37,733 nucleotides of DNA from positions 1-37,733 of the forward strand of contig CASGAM010000007.1 of the NCBI GenBank assembly GCA_949299545.1. The letters are read 5' to 3'. The stretch is from an uncultured Prevotellaceae bacterium (GTDB lineage Bacteria; Bacteroidota; Bacteroidia; Bacteroidales; Bacteroidaceae). Positions 15,574 to 24,346 of the stretch are shown here, piece after piece. Made by a program: the position numbers and the translations under genes. Position 1 is the first letter of the stretch, and every line of letters starts with the position of its first letter. The notes below the pieces were generated by a model. It worked only from the letters and a program-made list of their open reading frames with translations. It was not told the origin of the DNA and made no database searches.

Positions 15574-15587
15574 TGTTAACGTTAACA
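15574..15587. promoter_or_regulatory. LacI-type operator candidate upstream of kdgK
   Basis: TGTTAACGTTAACA is a perfect 14-bp palindrome with the central CG step typical of LacI-family operators. It lies just downstream of the kdgK -7 element and 20 nt before the ATG, a position suited to blocking early transcription. The divergent LacI gene is the obvious candidate binder. Confidence 0.8.
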
Positions 15588-15606
15588 GTAACATAAAATC
15601 AAAATT

Positions 15607-16629
15607 ATGGGAAAAATAGTAACGATGGGAGAGATTATGCTCCGCTTGTCTACACCAGGACAGTCACGTTTCATTCAGACAGATACTTTTGATATTAATT
15701 ATGGTGGTGGTGAGGCTAATGTGGCCGTCAGTTGTGCCAATTACGGCCATGAGGCTTATTTTGTATCTAAGTTGCCGAAGCACGAAATAGGTCAGGCTGC
15801 TGTCAACGCGCTGCGTCGTTATGGTGTCAAGACAGACTATATCACCCGTGGCGGAAACCGTGTGGGTATATATTATCTTGAAACCGGTGCTTCGATGCGT
15901 CCGTCAAAGGTTATTTATGACCGTGCCGGATCGGCCATAGCAGAAGCGAAGCCGGAAGATTTTGATTTTGATGCTATTATGGAAGGTGCTGATTGGTTTC
16001 ACTGGAGTGGCATTACGCCGGCCATTTCAGACGGAAGTGCTGAGTGTTTGCGCTTGGCGTGTGTCGCGGCCAAAAAGCATGGCGTGACGGTTTCTTGTGA
16101 TTTGAACTTCCGTAAGAAACTGTGGACTTCTGAAAAAGCCCAGAGCATCATGAAGCCTTTAATGCAATATGTCGATGTATGTATCGGTAATGAGGAAGAT
16201 GCTGAACTGTGTCTGGGCTTCAAACCGGATGCAGATGTAGAAAGCGGCAGCACGGATGCTGAAGGTTACAAAGGTATTTTCAAAGGCATGATGGAGACAT
16301 TCGGTTTTAAATATGTCATTTCCACTTTGCGCGAGTCCATATCAGCCACACACAATGGTTGGAAGGCTATGATATACAATGGTAGTGAATTTTACGTGTC
16401 AAAGCATTATGACATTGATCCGATTATTGACCGTGTCGGTGGTGGTGATTCGTTCTCTGGCGGTGTGATTCATGGCTTGTTGACAATGAAAAACCAGGCT
16501 GATGCTTTGGAATTTGCCGTAGCTGCTTCAGCTCTTAAACATACTATCCCTGGGGATTTCAATCTCGTTTCAGCCGATGAAGTGGCTGCCCTTGCCGGTG
16601 GTTCGGCCAATGGAAGGGTTCAGAGATAA
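15607..16629 (+). CDS. kdgK: 2-dehydro-3-deoxygluconokinase (KDG kinase)
   Basis: PfkB-family sugar kinase of 340 residues that phosphorylates 2-keto-3-deoxygluconate to KDPG, the entry from hexuronate or pectin breakdown into the lower Entner-Doudoroff route. Visible motifs are the N-terminal GGGEANVAVSCANYG, substrate contacts around WFHWSGITPAIS, SCDLNFRKKLW, and the C-terminal PfkB signature DRVGGGDSFSGG with catalytic Asp281. The third glycine replaces the more usual Ala of GAGD. It has its own -7 element and an operator-like palindrome upstream, and eda follows 59 nt downstream. No Shine-Dalgarno; the leader is AT-rich. Confidence 0.94.
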   Translation: MGKIVTMGEIMLRLSTPGQSRFIQTDTFDINYGGGEANVAVSCANYGHEAYFVSKLPKHEIGQAAVNALRRYGVKTDYITRGGNRVGIYYLETGASMRPSKVIYDRAGSAIAEAKPEDFDFDAIMEGADWFHWSGITPAISDGSAECLRLACVAAKKHGVTVSCDLNFRKKLWTSEKAQSIMKPLMQYVDVCIGNEEDAELCLGFKPDADVESGSTDAEGYKGIFKGMMETFGFKYVISTLRESISATHNGWKAMIYNGSEFYVSKHYDIDPIIDRVGGGDSFSGGVIHGLLTMKNQADALEFAVAASALKHTIPGDFNLVSADEVAALAGGSANGRVQR

Positions 16630-16688
16630 AGATTGACGGATAGTTTTTAAACATAGTGTAGTCATATATTAAAAATTGAGATACAGTA

Positions 16689-17360
16689 ATGGCTAAGTTT
16701 GATAAAATTGCAGTCATGCAGAAAATCGGTGAGACTGGAATGGTGCCGGTTTTCTATCATAAAAATGCCGAAGTGGCTAAGAAAGTTATCAAGGCTTGTT
16801 ATGATGGGGGCGTCCGTGCTTTCGAGTTTACCAACCGTGGCGATTTTGCACAGGAAGTTTTTGCCGAGTGTGTTAAATTTGCAGACAAAGAATGTCCCGA
16901 GTTGGCATTGGGTATAGGATCTGTTGTTGATGCACCGACCGCGGCGCTTTATATCCAGTTGGGTGCTTGCTTTGTTGTCGGCCCGCTTTTCAATCCTGAG
17001 ATTGCTCCGGTATGTAACCGCCGTTTGATTCCTTACTGTCCGGGATGTGGTACTGTTTCTGAAATCGGTAAAGCACAGGAATTAGGTTGCGACTTATGTA
17101 AGGTATTTCCAGGTGATGTTTATGGTCCGGCCTTTGTCAAAGGTATGATGGCACCATGTCCGTGGTCAAAGATAATGGTGACAGGCGGTGTCGCCCCTAC
17201 AAAAGAGAACCTTACGTCATGGATAAAAGCAGGTGTCTATTGTGTGGGTATGGGTTCAAAACTTTTCCCAAAAGAAGAAGTCGCCGCCGAAAACTGGCAA
17301 TATATCACTGACAAGTGTAAAGAAGCGTTAGGATATATAGCTGAGGCGCGCAAGAAGTAA
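16689..17360 (+). CDS. eda: KDPG aldolase (2-dehydro-3-deoxyphosphogluconate aldolase)
   Basis: Class I aldolase of 223 residues that splits KDPG to pyruvate and glyceraldehyde-3-phosphate. The Schiff-base lysine is K138 in [14 protein letters not shown], and the catalytic glutamate is E46 in AFEFTNRG. The phosphate-binding segment [12 protein letters not shown] and the trimer-typical [10 protein letters not shown] are present. It lies 59 nt after kdgK in the same orientation, and no terminator separates them, so they form an operon. A weak 8-bp hairpin with no T-run lies right after the stop (17361-17380); I see no better terminator. Confidence 0.95.
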   Translation: MAKFDKIAVMQKIGETGMVPVFYHKNAEVAKKVIKACYDGGVRAFEFTNRGDFAQEVFAECVKFADKECPELALGIGSVVDAPTAALYIQLGACFVVGPLFNPEIAPVCNRRLIPYCPGCGTVSEIGKAQELGCDLCKVFPGDVYGPAFVKGMMAPCPWSKIMVTGGVAPTKENLTSWIKAGVYCVGMGSKLFPKEEVAAENWQYITDKCKEALGYIAEARKK

Positions 17361-17586
17361 AGACGACTGAATAGTTGTCTCATATCAACCGACACCTTTT
17401 TCGTGGAGTGTTATTAATTTCTCCTATTGTCGGATAAATCAGAACGGAAAGTGTCTTATATATAGTGCGAAGGCTAAGTGACTGTGGAAGATTACATCCC
17501 GGTTGCTTGGCTTTTTTACTGTATTTTTTCTTGTTCAGGGCGAAGTATCGAATATTTTCATTAAACGTGTCAAACCGCTGTAGTTG

Positions 17587-17621
17587 TTTGACAATTATAT
17601 CATCTAAAATTCGTATCTTTG
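17587..17621 (+). promoter_or_regulatory. Promoter of lepA
   Basis: TATCTTTG at 17614-17621 is a perfect -7 match, 26 nt before the ATG. TTTG at 17587-17590 is a possible -33 element, with a slightly long 23-nt spacer. Confidence 0.7.
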
Positions 17622-17647
17622 CGTGGACTAATATTATCTATATAAGA

Positions 17648-19429
17648 ATGAAGCATATCAGAAACTTCTGTATCATTGCACATATCGATCACGGAAAGTC
17701 AACTTTGGCTGACCGTTTACTTGAATATACCAATACCATCAAGGTGACCGAAGGTCAAATGTTGGATGACATGGAACTTGAGAAGGAGCGTGGTATCACT
17801 ATCAAAAGTCACGCCATCCAGATGGACTACGTCCTTGATGGCGAGAAATACACGTTAAATTTAATTGATACGCCGGGACATGTCGACTTTTCTTATGAAG
17901 TGTCCCGCTCGATAGCTGCTTGTGAAGGAGCCCTTTTGGTGGTTGATGCCACACAGGGCGTACAGGCACAGACTATTTCCAACCTTTACATGGCCATCGA
18001 CCATAATCTGGAGATTATACCCGTTATCAACAAATGCGACATGGTAAATGCCATGCCGGAAGAAGTTGAAGATGAAATAATCGACTTGTTAGGTTGTAAA
18101 CGTGAAGAGATTATACGTGCGTCCGGTAAAACAGGTGAGGGGGTAGATGAAATCCTCAGGGCTGTTGTAGAACGTATTCCTTGTCCCGTCGGCGATGAAA
18201 ACGCGCCTTTGCAGGCTTTAATTTTTGATTCCGTGTTTAATTCATTCCGTGGTATCATTGCATATTTTAAGATTGTCAACGGCAGTTTGAAAACCGGTGA
18301 CGAAGTGAAATTCATCAATACCTTGAAAGATTACACGGCAGATGAAATAGGCGTTTTGAAGATGGAACTTTCACCGCGCAAGGAATTGCATTGCGGCGAT
18401 GTGGGGTATATTGTTTCCGGAATCAAAACGGCTACCGAGGTGAAGGTGGGAGATACGATTACGCATGTGAACCGCCCTTGTGAAAAAGCCATTGCCGGAT
18501 TTGAGGAGGTCAAACCAATGGTGTTTGCAGGTGTTTATCCCATAGAAACCGAGGATTTTGAGAACCTGCGCGCATCCCTGGAAAAATTGCAGCTCAACGA
18601 TGCTTCGCTGACATTCCAGCCCGAATCGTCAGTAGCTTTGGGATTTGGTTTCCGCTGCGGCTTTTTGGGCTTGCTGCACATGGAGATAGTACAGGAGCGC
18701 CTTGATAGGGAGTTTAATATGGATGTTATCACAACCGTACCGAATGTATCCTATCTTGTATATGACAAACATGGCGGCGTGAAAGAAGTACATAATCCGG
18801 CAGGAATGCCGGACGTTACGTTGATTGACCATATTGAGGAACCATACATAAAAGCCTCTATCATCACGACATCCACTTATATTGGTCCTATCATGTCGCT
18901 TTGTCTCGGCAAGCGTGGCGAACTGCTCAAGCAGGAATATATCAGCGGCAACCGTGTGGAACTTCATTATTCTTTGCCTTTGGGTGAGATCGTGATTGAT
19001 TTCTATGACAAGCTCAAAAGCATATCGAAAGGTTATGCGTCGTTTGATTACCATCAAGATGGCTTCCGACCTTCAAAACTTGTCAAGTTAGATATCTTGC
19101 TTAATGGTGAACCGGTGGATGCCTTGTCTACATTGACGCATGTCGACAACGCTGTTACATTCGGTCGCCGTATGTGTGAAAAGTTGAAAGAACTCCTGCC
19201 GAGACAACAGTTTGATATTGCCATTCAGGCTGCCATCGGTGCCAAAATCATCGCGCGTGAGACGGTTAAACAGGTCCGTAAGGATGTTACGGCCAAGTGT
19301 TATGGCGGTGATGTCAGCCGAAAACGGAAATTGCTTGAGAAACAGAAGCGGGGAAAAAAGCGTATGAAGCAGATCGGCAATGTGGAGGTGCCGCAAAAAG
19401 CATTCCTTGCCGTACTTAAATTAGATTAA
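17648..19429 (+). CDS. lepA: Elongation factor 4 (LepA), ribosome back-translocase GTPase
   Basis: Translational GTPase of 593 residues, the standard length. G1 is AHIDHGKST (residues 11-19), with [11 protein letters not shown] as the effector/switch I region, DTPGHVDF as G3 and NKCDM as G4. EF-G-like domains II-V follow, and the LepA-specific C-terminal domain includes [42 protein letters not shown]. The frame is open for 61 codons further upstream. That extension is rejected because it contains the promoter, is hydrophobic and unrelated to the family, and [19 protein letters not shown] is the normal N-terminus. A Crp/Fnr-type gene follows after 12 nt. Confidence 0.97.
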   Translation: MKHIRNFCIIAHIDHGKSTLADRLLEYTNTIKVTEGQMLDDMELEKERGITIKSHAIQMDYVLDGEKYTLNLIDTPGHVDFSYEVSRSIAACEGALLVVDATQGVQAQTISNLYMAIDHNLEIIPVINKCDMVNAMPEEVEDEIIDLLGCKREEIIRASGKTGEGVDEILRAVVERIPCPVGDENAPLQALIFDSVFNSFRGIIAYFKIVNGSLKTGDEVKFINTLKDYTADEIGVLKMELSPRKELHCGDVGYIVSGIKTATEVKVGDTITHVNRPCEKAIAGFEEVKPMVFAGVYPIETEDFENLRASLEKLQLNDASLTFQPESSVALGFGFRCGFLGLLHMEIVQERLDREFNMDVITTVPNVSYLVYDKHGGVKEVHNPAGMPDVTLIDHIEEPYIKASIITTSTYIGPIMSLCLGKRGELLKQEYISGNRVELHYSLPLGEIVIDFYDKLKSISKGYASFDYHQDGFRPSKLVKLDILLNGEPVDALSTLTHVDNAVTFGRRMCEKLKELLPRQQFDIAIQAAIGAKIIARETVKQVRKDVTAKCYGGDVSRKRKLLEKQKRGKKRMKQIGNVEVPQKAFLAVLKLD

Positions 19430-19441
19430 ACCAAGTATTAT

Positions 19442-20077
19442 ATGGAAAACAAAAGGGACGTGGCGCGTGAAATAGCGCGTATTTATAGCCGAATGTCACC
19501 CAGTGGGATTGAGGCTCTGTCTGAAATCCTCGTTCCCTTCAGGTATGCGAAGGGTGATGTCGTATTGCCCGAAGGCGAGACCTGCCGTCACATGTATTTT
19601 GTAGAACATGGAATGGTGAGACAATATTATTATAAGGGGGGGCGCGATGTCACGGAACATTTCTCTTATGAGGGCCGGATTGTTGTGTGCATCGAGAGCT
19701 TTCTTAAGCAGGAACCATCCCGGCTTATTGTCGAGGCATTGGAGAATAGCCGTTTGTACGGCATCCCTTATGACGCGTTGCATGAATTGGCAGATAAAAA
19801 CAAGGAGATAGAGGTGTTGTTCCGTAAAATCATGGAACATGCGCTTATCAGCTCTCAGGTTTACGCCGACAGCCAGCGTTTCGAGAATGCCACGGAACGT
19901 TATCTGCGTTTGCTGAACACAAAGCCCGAAATACTTTTGCGGGCTCCCATGGTACATGTGGCTTCCTATTTGCAAATGTCGCCTGAGACACTGAGCCGCG
20001 TCAGGGCTGCTCATTTGGAAGAAGCCAAGCGGGAACGAAACGGCGAACCGTCAGAAGGCAGTCAGGCGCAGGCCTGA
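19442..20077 (+). CDS. Crp/Fnr-family transcriptional regulator
   Basis: A protein of 211 residues with an N-terminal cyclic-nucleotide-binding-like beta-roll (FRYAKGDVVLPEGETCRHMYFVEHGMVRQYYYKGGRDVTEHFSYEG). A dimerisation helix is followed by a C-terminal region (RYLRLLNTKPEILLRAPMVHVASYLQMSPETLSRVRA) that is a compact helix-turn-helix of the Crp type. The residues contacting cAMP in E. coli Crp are not conserved, and there is no cysteine cluster of the FNR type, so the signal is unknown. This subgroup is abundant in Bacteroidota. It follows lepA by 12 nt and probably shares its transcript. Confidence 0.9.
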   Translation: MENKRDVAREIARIYSRMSPSGIEALSEILVPFRYAKGDVVLPEGETCRHMYFVEHGMVRQYYYKGGRDVTEHFSYEGRIVVCIESFLKQEPSRLIVEALENSRLYGIPYDALHELADKNKEIEVLFRKIMEHALISSQVYADSQRFENATERYLRLLNTKPEILLRAPMVHVASYLQMSPETLSRVRAAHLEEAKRERNGEPSEGSQAQA

Positions 20078-20165
20078 AGGTATTTGCATACTGAGGCCAT
20101 GTGGTTTGGAATGTAGCCTCGTGTTTAGACTGGATAAGCATTAACCTTTAATTTCGATAGATGTC

Positions 20166-21419
20166 ATGCAATCAATTAAGTTCGTCAGATACTTGTTTTT
20201 AGGTATGCTTTTGGGCATACACTGTCAGGTTCGCGCCGCCGGTTCAGCCGCCGGTACTTTGTTAACAGTTTCCGAGAATGTCGCCGGTTTGACAGAACCT
20301 GAAAATCCGTTGAAAGGATTCTGGAGAAATACATGGCTTTGCCGTAAGAAAGACCGGCAAAGTATTCAGACACCATACGTTCATTACAAATATTATGGCG
20401 ATGATGACATGATTTCTTTTACAGTCAGGTATGATGATAGAGGCGATATGAATTTGACCTTTCAGGGACGTTACATGACGTACCGTTATCTTTCTGAGTC
20501 GGCCATTGAAGAAGCCAGGGAAGAGCAGGAAATCGAGATGCAGGACAATGACCATTTCAAACTGACATGGATAGATTGGGCAACGCCATTAGAGACGGTT
20601 TTTGAAGAAGGGTGGGAACGGACGACGTTGCCCCAAAAACTGGCACGTGCATGGGCTGAAGCATACCATGGCGCGAAGGACAGTAAATTTGCCGGTTGCT
20701 GGAAACTGAAGGCGGTGCGCAATCCTTCTACAGAAGAAATGGTGTCCGTAAATTATAAATACTATAAGTTGTATGGCGGCGATTGCTTTTTTACCTTTGT
20801 CAGTCAGAAAAACGGGTCGGCAAAGACAAGTTTCTCCGGCAAGTTAGGAACTTTCAGGGTGTTTTCCGACTATCTTATTGAAGAGCGTGGAGGTCATAAC
20901 GGCGTTAGGTGGTTTGACGACAATAATTTTGAAATGACGTGGTTTGACGGGAAAAACGCCAGGATTGAATTATGGGAGAGGGTTGCGTTCCCTTCCGAAT
21001 ACAGCCGCATCCTTGAACCGTTCGACAAATACGTTATGGAAGTATTTACTACGGATGAAAACCCCGTTGAGCAACACACTTCGGAAGTTGTAGAGCAGCC
21101 TGACATCTTACCCCAGTATCCGGGCGGTCTTAATAATTTGATGCGTTACCTTTCCCAAAACATTATTTATCCTGAATCCTGTAAAAAAGAAAAGATTGAA
21201 GGCCATGTCATTGTGTCTTTTGTCGTCGGAAAGGATGGCAAGGCAACAGATTTCAGCATTGTTAAAAGTCCGGACGAACGTTTGGGGCAGGAAGCGGTTC
21301 GCGTGCTAAATGGGATGTCGCGTTGGAGTCCCGGACGGAAAGATGGAGAATGTGTGCCTGTTAAAATGACGCTGCCTGTTTTCTTTAGGCTAAATGGTGA
21401 TAATCAGGACAAGAAATAA
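20166..21419 (+). CDS. TonB C-terminal-domain protein with two DUF4488-like repeats
   Basis: An exported protein of 417 residues. A hydrophobic N-terminus (FVRYLFLGMLLGIHCQVRAA) looks like a cleavable signal peptide. Two related domains of about 100 residues follow, at roughly 48-152 and 176-272. Both open with a Trp segment (GFWRNTWLC / GCWKLKAV), have YKYY in the middle, F-GxxxTxRxxS-like strands, an (F/N)F(K/E)(L/M)TW strand and a closing W-E-R. They resemble DUF4488. Residues 315-408 are a TonB C-terminal domain (PQYPGGLNNLMRYLSQNIIYP, GHVIVSFVVGKDGKATDFSIVKSPDERLGQEAVRVL). It lacks the usual Pro-rich periplasmic spacer and any second membrane segment. Role unknown; not a standard TonB. 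Confidence 0.85.
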   Translation: MQSIKFVRYLFLGMLLGIHCQVRAAGSAAGTLLTVSENVAGLTEPENPLKGFWRNTWLCRKKDRQSIQTPYVHYKYYGDDDMISFTVRYDDRGDMNLTFQGRYMTYRYLSESAIEEAREEQEIEMQDNDHFKLTWIDWATPLETVFEEGWERTTLPQKLARAWAEAYHGAKDSKFAGCWKLKAVRNPSTEEMVSVNYKYYKLYGGDCFFTFVSQKNGSAKTSFSGKLGTFRVFSDYLIEERGGHNGVRWFDDNNFEMTWFDGKNARIELWERVAFPSEYSRILEPFDKYVMEVFTTDENPVEQHTSEVVEQPDILPQYPGGLNNLMRYLSQNIIYPESCKKEKIEGHVIVSFVVGKDGKATDFSIVKSPDERLGQEAVRVLNGMSRWSPGRKDGECVPVKMTLPVFFRLNGDNQDKK

Positions 21420-21497
21420 ATTTTGAGGAGATGTCGTGACAAACCAGAATTAATAAAACTGAACTTGAAAGACTGAAACCTGACATTCCCATTGATA

Positions 21498-21550
21498 CAA
21501 AAAGGGTCGTATCATTACCTCCAACATGGAGTGTGATACGGCCCTTTTTG
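21498..21550 (+). terminator. Strong intrinsic terminator after the TonB-C gene
   Basis: A 17-bp stem with one wobble: 21498-21514 pairs with TGATACGGCCCTTTTTG at 21534-21550. T-runs lie on both outer sides, so it can stop transcription in either direction. Confidence 0.9.
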
Positions 21551-21691
21551 TATTTATCCCGTATAATTTGTAATATTGGGATTCCATATTAGTCCCGGCT
21601 TCTTCTGTTTATGTGAGGAAGTGGCTTATTGTCAGCATTCTACATCCGATAACTTTGTGGTAAGAATACAGCCGGCCGCAACCTCGCCACA

Positions 21692-21795
21692 GCGACCGCT
21701 TGCAGCAAAATTTGCGACCTGTCGCTTCTACAAGGCGACCGCACGCAGCAAATGCTGCGACCGCTTGCTTTTTTAGGGGTATCACGACCTGTCGC
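21692..21795. repeat. Cluster of GCGACC-type repeats, locus 2
   Basis: Five related 12-mers lie within about 100 bp: GCGACCGCTTGC (21692-21703), GCGACCTGTCGC (21714-21725), GCGACCGCACGC (21735-21746), GCGACCGCTTGC (21757-21768) and a variant ACGACCTGTCGC (21784-21795). Linkers are AGCAAAATTT or AGCAAATGCT-like. The spacing is close to 21-22 nt for the first four and 27 nt for the last. GCGAC-CT-GTCGC is itself a palindrome. It is all inside the 430-bp gap between two convergent genes and contains no gene. Confidence 0.8.
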
Positions 21796-21851
21796 CCGGA
21801 CACAATTTTGCGTCGTTCAATGTTTAACGCATTGGCCTTCGATATGGGGCT

Positions 21852-22736
21852 TTAGATGAGGAGGCCGACAGAAAGAAGAATGCCAAAGAAGAGCATGTTA
21901 CGGGCAGTTTGTCCCAGTACACGGTTGAGTGCCGTGCCACGCTTGATGGTTATCATGTATTTCCATGTCAGGATATGCGGGAAAAGGTAAATCATCGGGA
22001 GTATGGCGCCGGCACGGTGCCCGTCGAACCATAAGATCTGGCAGAGAACGACAGCTGCAATGCCTATCCATAAATACAGTCTCTCGGTGCCTTTCTCGCC
22101 TAATTTAACGGCTAAAGTCATTTTGCCGCATTTGGCATCTGTTTCACGGTCACGGTAATTGTTTACGACCAGGAGTGTGTCAATGGCCAATCCGCAGGCG
22201 AGAGACAGCGTAAAGGCGACCCAACTGAACGTATGCACTTGTATAAAGTAAGTGGCGCAAACAGGTATGATGCCAAAGAATATCAGCACAAGTATGTCCC
22301 CCAATCCCTTACGTGCCATGAGTGTTGTATAGAGGAAGCAGAAAACGACACAAACCATGCCGATAAGAATCATGGCATGGCCGCCATAATAGACGAGCGG
22401 CAGGCCGGTAATACATGCCAGGGCGGTAATGGCTAATATGCCTTTCCGCATGACGGGTACGGTTATCCAGCCTTGTGCGCAGGCTCGTTTCGGTCCGACG
22501 CGTTGTGTATTGTCAATACCGTTCTTAAAGTCATAATAATCGTTGATGAGATTTGCATCGATTTGCATCAGAAAGGCAAAAACGAAGCAGAGTAGGGCCG
22601 GAACGAACTGTATGTGACTGTCTGTTGAAGCCATGGAAAGTCCGACCAATACCGGTGACGCTGCACCGGCCAGTGTTTTGGGGCGGGCTGCTAAAGTCCA
22701 TGCTTTCAATGAGTTTGTTTTAACGCTTGTTGTCAT
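21852..22736 (-). CDS. menA: 1,4-dihydroxy-2-naphthoate polyprenyltransferase
   Basis: Integral-membrane UbiA-family enzyme of 294 residues. It attaches the polyprenyl tail to 1,4-dihydroxy-2-naphthoate to give demethylmenaquinone, a step of menaquinone synthesis. The first Asp-rich motif is NLINDYYDFKNGIDNTQRVGPKRA (N65-D69). The second is VVNNYRDRETDAKCGKMTLAVKLG. Eight to nine hydrophobic segments are visible, as expected. WTLAARPKTLAGAASPVLVG near the N-terminus is a MenA hallmark. It lies 173 nt behind the symporter gene. That gap holds only a U-tract-free hairpin (CATTGTA/TACAATG, 22883-22903), so co-transcription is uncertain. Confidence 0.95.
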   Translation of the reverse strand: MTTSVKTNSLKAWTLAARPKTLAGAASPVLVGLSMASTDSHIQFVPALLCFVFAFLMQIDANLINDYYDFKNGIDNTQRVGPKRACAQGWITVPVMRKGILAITALACITGLPLVYYGGHAMILIGMVCVVFCFLYTTLMARKGLGDILVLIFFGIIPVCATYFIQVHTFSWVAFTLSLACGLAIDTLLVVNNYRDRETDAKCGKMTLAVKLGEKGTERLYLWIGIAAVVLCQILWFDGHRAGAILPMIYLFPHILTWKYMITIKRGTALNRVLGQTARNMLFFGILLSVGLLI

Positions 22737-22909
22737 ATAGTATAATGATGTTCGTGATTAGAATTGATAATGACGTTTTATGGTGTAAATATAAGGTTTT
22801 CTTGGTGTAATTCTATGTGCTATCGGTAATAACTTTGTGTTTTCCCGGTTGTGGCTGTGTTTTTTACGTACTTTTCGGTTTGCATTGTAGTGTATGTACA
22901 ATGGTGTTA

Positions 22910-24310
22910 TTACTCCCATAGTTCTATGTTTTTCCTGATTTCCGGTGGCAAAGATGATTTGTGGAAAACCGGGTCGGATTGTTTCTTTTTTTGTAAGACA
23001 TAATCTTTCAGAAGGGTAAATGCGACCGGTGCCAACCTGATAATCGCCAGGAGATTGCACAAAGTCATCAAGGCCATCATAAGGTCGGCCAGACTCCATG
23101 CGATGCGTAGCGTGGTAAGTGCCCCGAACATTACAAAGGCGGCTACAGATAACCGGTAGAGGAGAATGTATATACGTCGTTTGGTAATGAAATGGATGTT
23201 GGCTTCTCCGTAATAATAATTGCCCAGGATACTGCTGAAGGCGAAAAAGAAGATGGCTATGGCCACGAATATTTCTCCTATGCTGCCTACTTCATTGGTG
23301 AGGGCTTGTTGCGTGAGTTGCACGCCGTCGAGGGTTCCGTCAAGTGGCGCACCGCTGAACAGTATGATGAAGGCGGTGCAGGTGCAGATCAGCAAAGTGT
23401 CGGTGAAGACTCCCAGTGCCTGAATCAGTCCTTGTTTGACGGGGTGGGATACGCTTGCGGTGGCAGCCGCGTTGGGCGCGGAACCCATGCCGGCTTCGTT
23501 GCTGAACAACCCTCTTTTGATACCTTGCATGACAGCCATGCCGACACCGCCGCCAAAAACCTGTTCCCAGCCGAAGGCGTGTGATATGATGAGACGGATG
23601 ACGTGCGGCAGTTCGGAGATACGCATGGCCACGATGATTAAAGCAAGAAGGATATATCCCAACGCCATGACCGGTACGATGATGCTGCTCACCTTGGCTA
23701 TGCGGTGTACGCCGCCAAAAATGATGATTAGTGTTACGGCGGTTAATGCGGTGCCTGCGTAAAGCGGATTCCATCCGAATGCTTTTGACAGAGCCTCACA
23801 GATGGTGTTGCTTTGCACCGAGTTGAAGGCAAAGCCAAACGTCAGTGTAATAAGGATGGCAAATGTAATGCTCATCCAACGGCTGTTCAGCCCTTTTCTC
23901 ATGTAGTAGGCCGGACCGCCGACGTATGCTTTATCATGCCGGGTCTTATACAGTTGTGCCAACGTGCTTTCAACGAACGCGCTGCTTGCACCCAGCAAGG
24001 CAATGAGCCACATCCAAAAGACTGCGCCGGGCCCGCCTATCGCAATGGCAGAGGCTACTCCGGCCAAGTTGCCCGTGCCTACACGGCTGGCGAGCGAGAT
24101 GGTAAAAGCCTGGAATGAAGATATATGATGATGCCCGCCGTCGCCGTCCTTGTCTTCATCTTTTGCGCCGGAGTCTCCGAGCAGGCGTACCATTTCTTTA
24201 AAAAGTCGGAATTGCACGAACCGGCTGCGGAAAGTAAAATATACGGCACATCCTATAAGTACGATAATCAGGATATATCCCCATAGGATATTGTTGATGA
24301 AGTCAAGCAT
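22910..24310 (-). CDS. AGCS-family sodium:alanine/glycine symporter
   Basis: Inner-membrane Na+-coupled amino-acid importer of 466 residues with about 11 hydrophobic segments. Family stretches include the first helix NNILWGYILIIVLIGCAVYFTFRSRFVQFRLF, the conserved SLASRVGTGNLAGVASAIAIGGPGAVFWMWLIALLGASSAFVESTLAQLYKT, AYVGGPAYYMRKGL, and GIKRGLFSNEAGMGSAPNAAATA, the AGCS signature. A short acidic/His insertion (DSGAKDEDKDGDGGHHHIS, around residues 47-65) separates the N-terminal helix from the core, in a loop that is often variable. It starts 36 nt after the end of ygiQ, so it probably belongs to the same transcript. Confidence 0.94.
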   Translation of the reverse strand: MLDFINNILWGYILIIVLIGCAVYFTFRSRFVQFRLFKEMVRLLGDSGAKDEDKDGDGGHHHISSFQAFTISLASRVGTGNLAGVASAIAIGGPGAVFWMWLIALLGASSAFVESTLAQLYKTRHDKAYVGGPAYYMRKGLNSRWMSITFAILITLTFGFAFNSVQSNTICEALSKAFGWNPLYAGTALTAVTLIIIFGGVHRIAKVSSIIVPVMALGYILLALIIVAMRISELPHVIRLIISHAFGWEQVFGGGVGMAVMQGIKRGLFSNEAGMGSAPNAAATASVSHPVKQGLIQALGVFTDTLLICTCTAFIILFSGAPLDGTLDGVQLTQQALTNEVGSIGEIFVAIAIFFFAFSSILGNYYYGEANIHFITKRRIYILLYRLSVAAFVMFGALTTLRIAWSLADLMMALMTLCNLLAIIRLAPVAFTLLKDYVLQKKKQSDPVFHKSSLPPEIRKNIELWE

Positions 24311-24346
24311 AATTGGTTCAGACGGGTTAGGTTGTTATGGTGGTGT

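Noticed and set aside
17361-17380. Hairpin directly after eda as a terminator
   Set aside because: The stem is only 8 bp with a wobble pair and no T-run follows; too weak to call.
17465-17647. A 61-codon upstream extension of the lepA frame
   Set aside because: It contains the lepA promoter (TATCTTTG at 17614), is hydrophobic and unlike the family, and the normal LepA N-terminus begins at 17648.
21692-21795. GCGACC cluster as a CRISPR array
   Set aside because: Units are 12 bp with about 10-nt linkers that are themselves similar; there are no unique spacers of CRISPR size and no cas genes.
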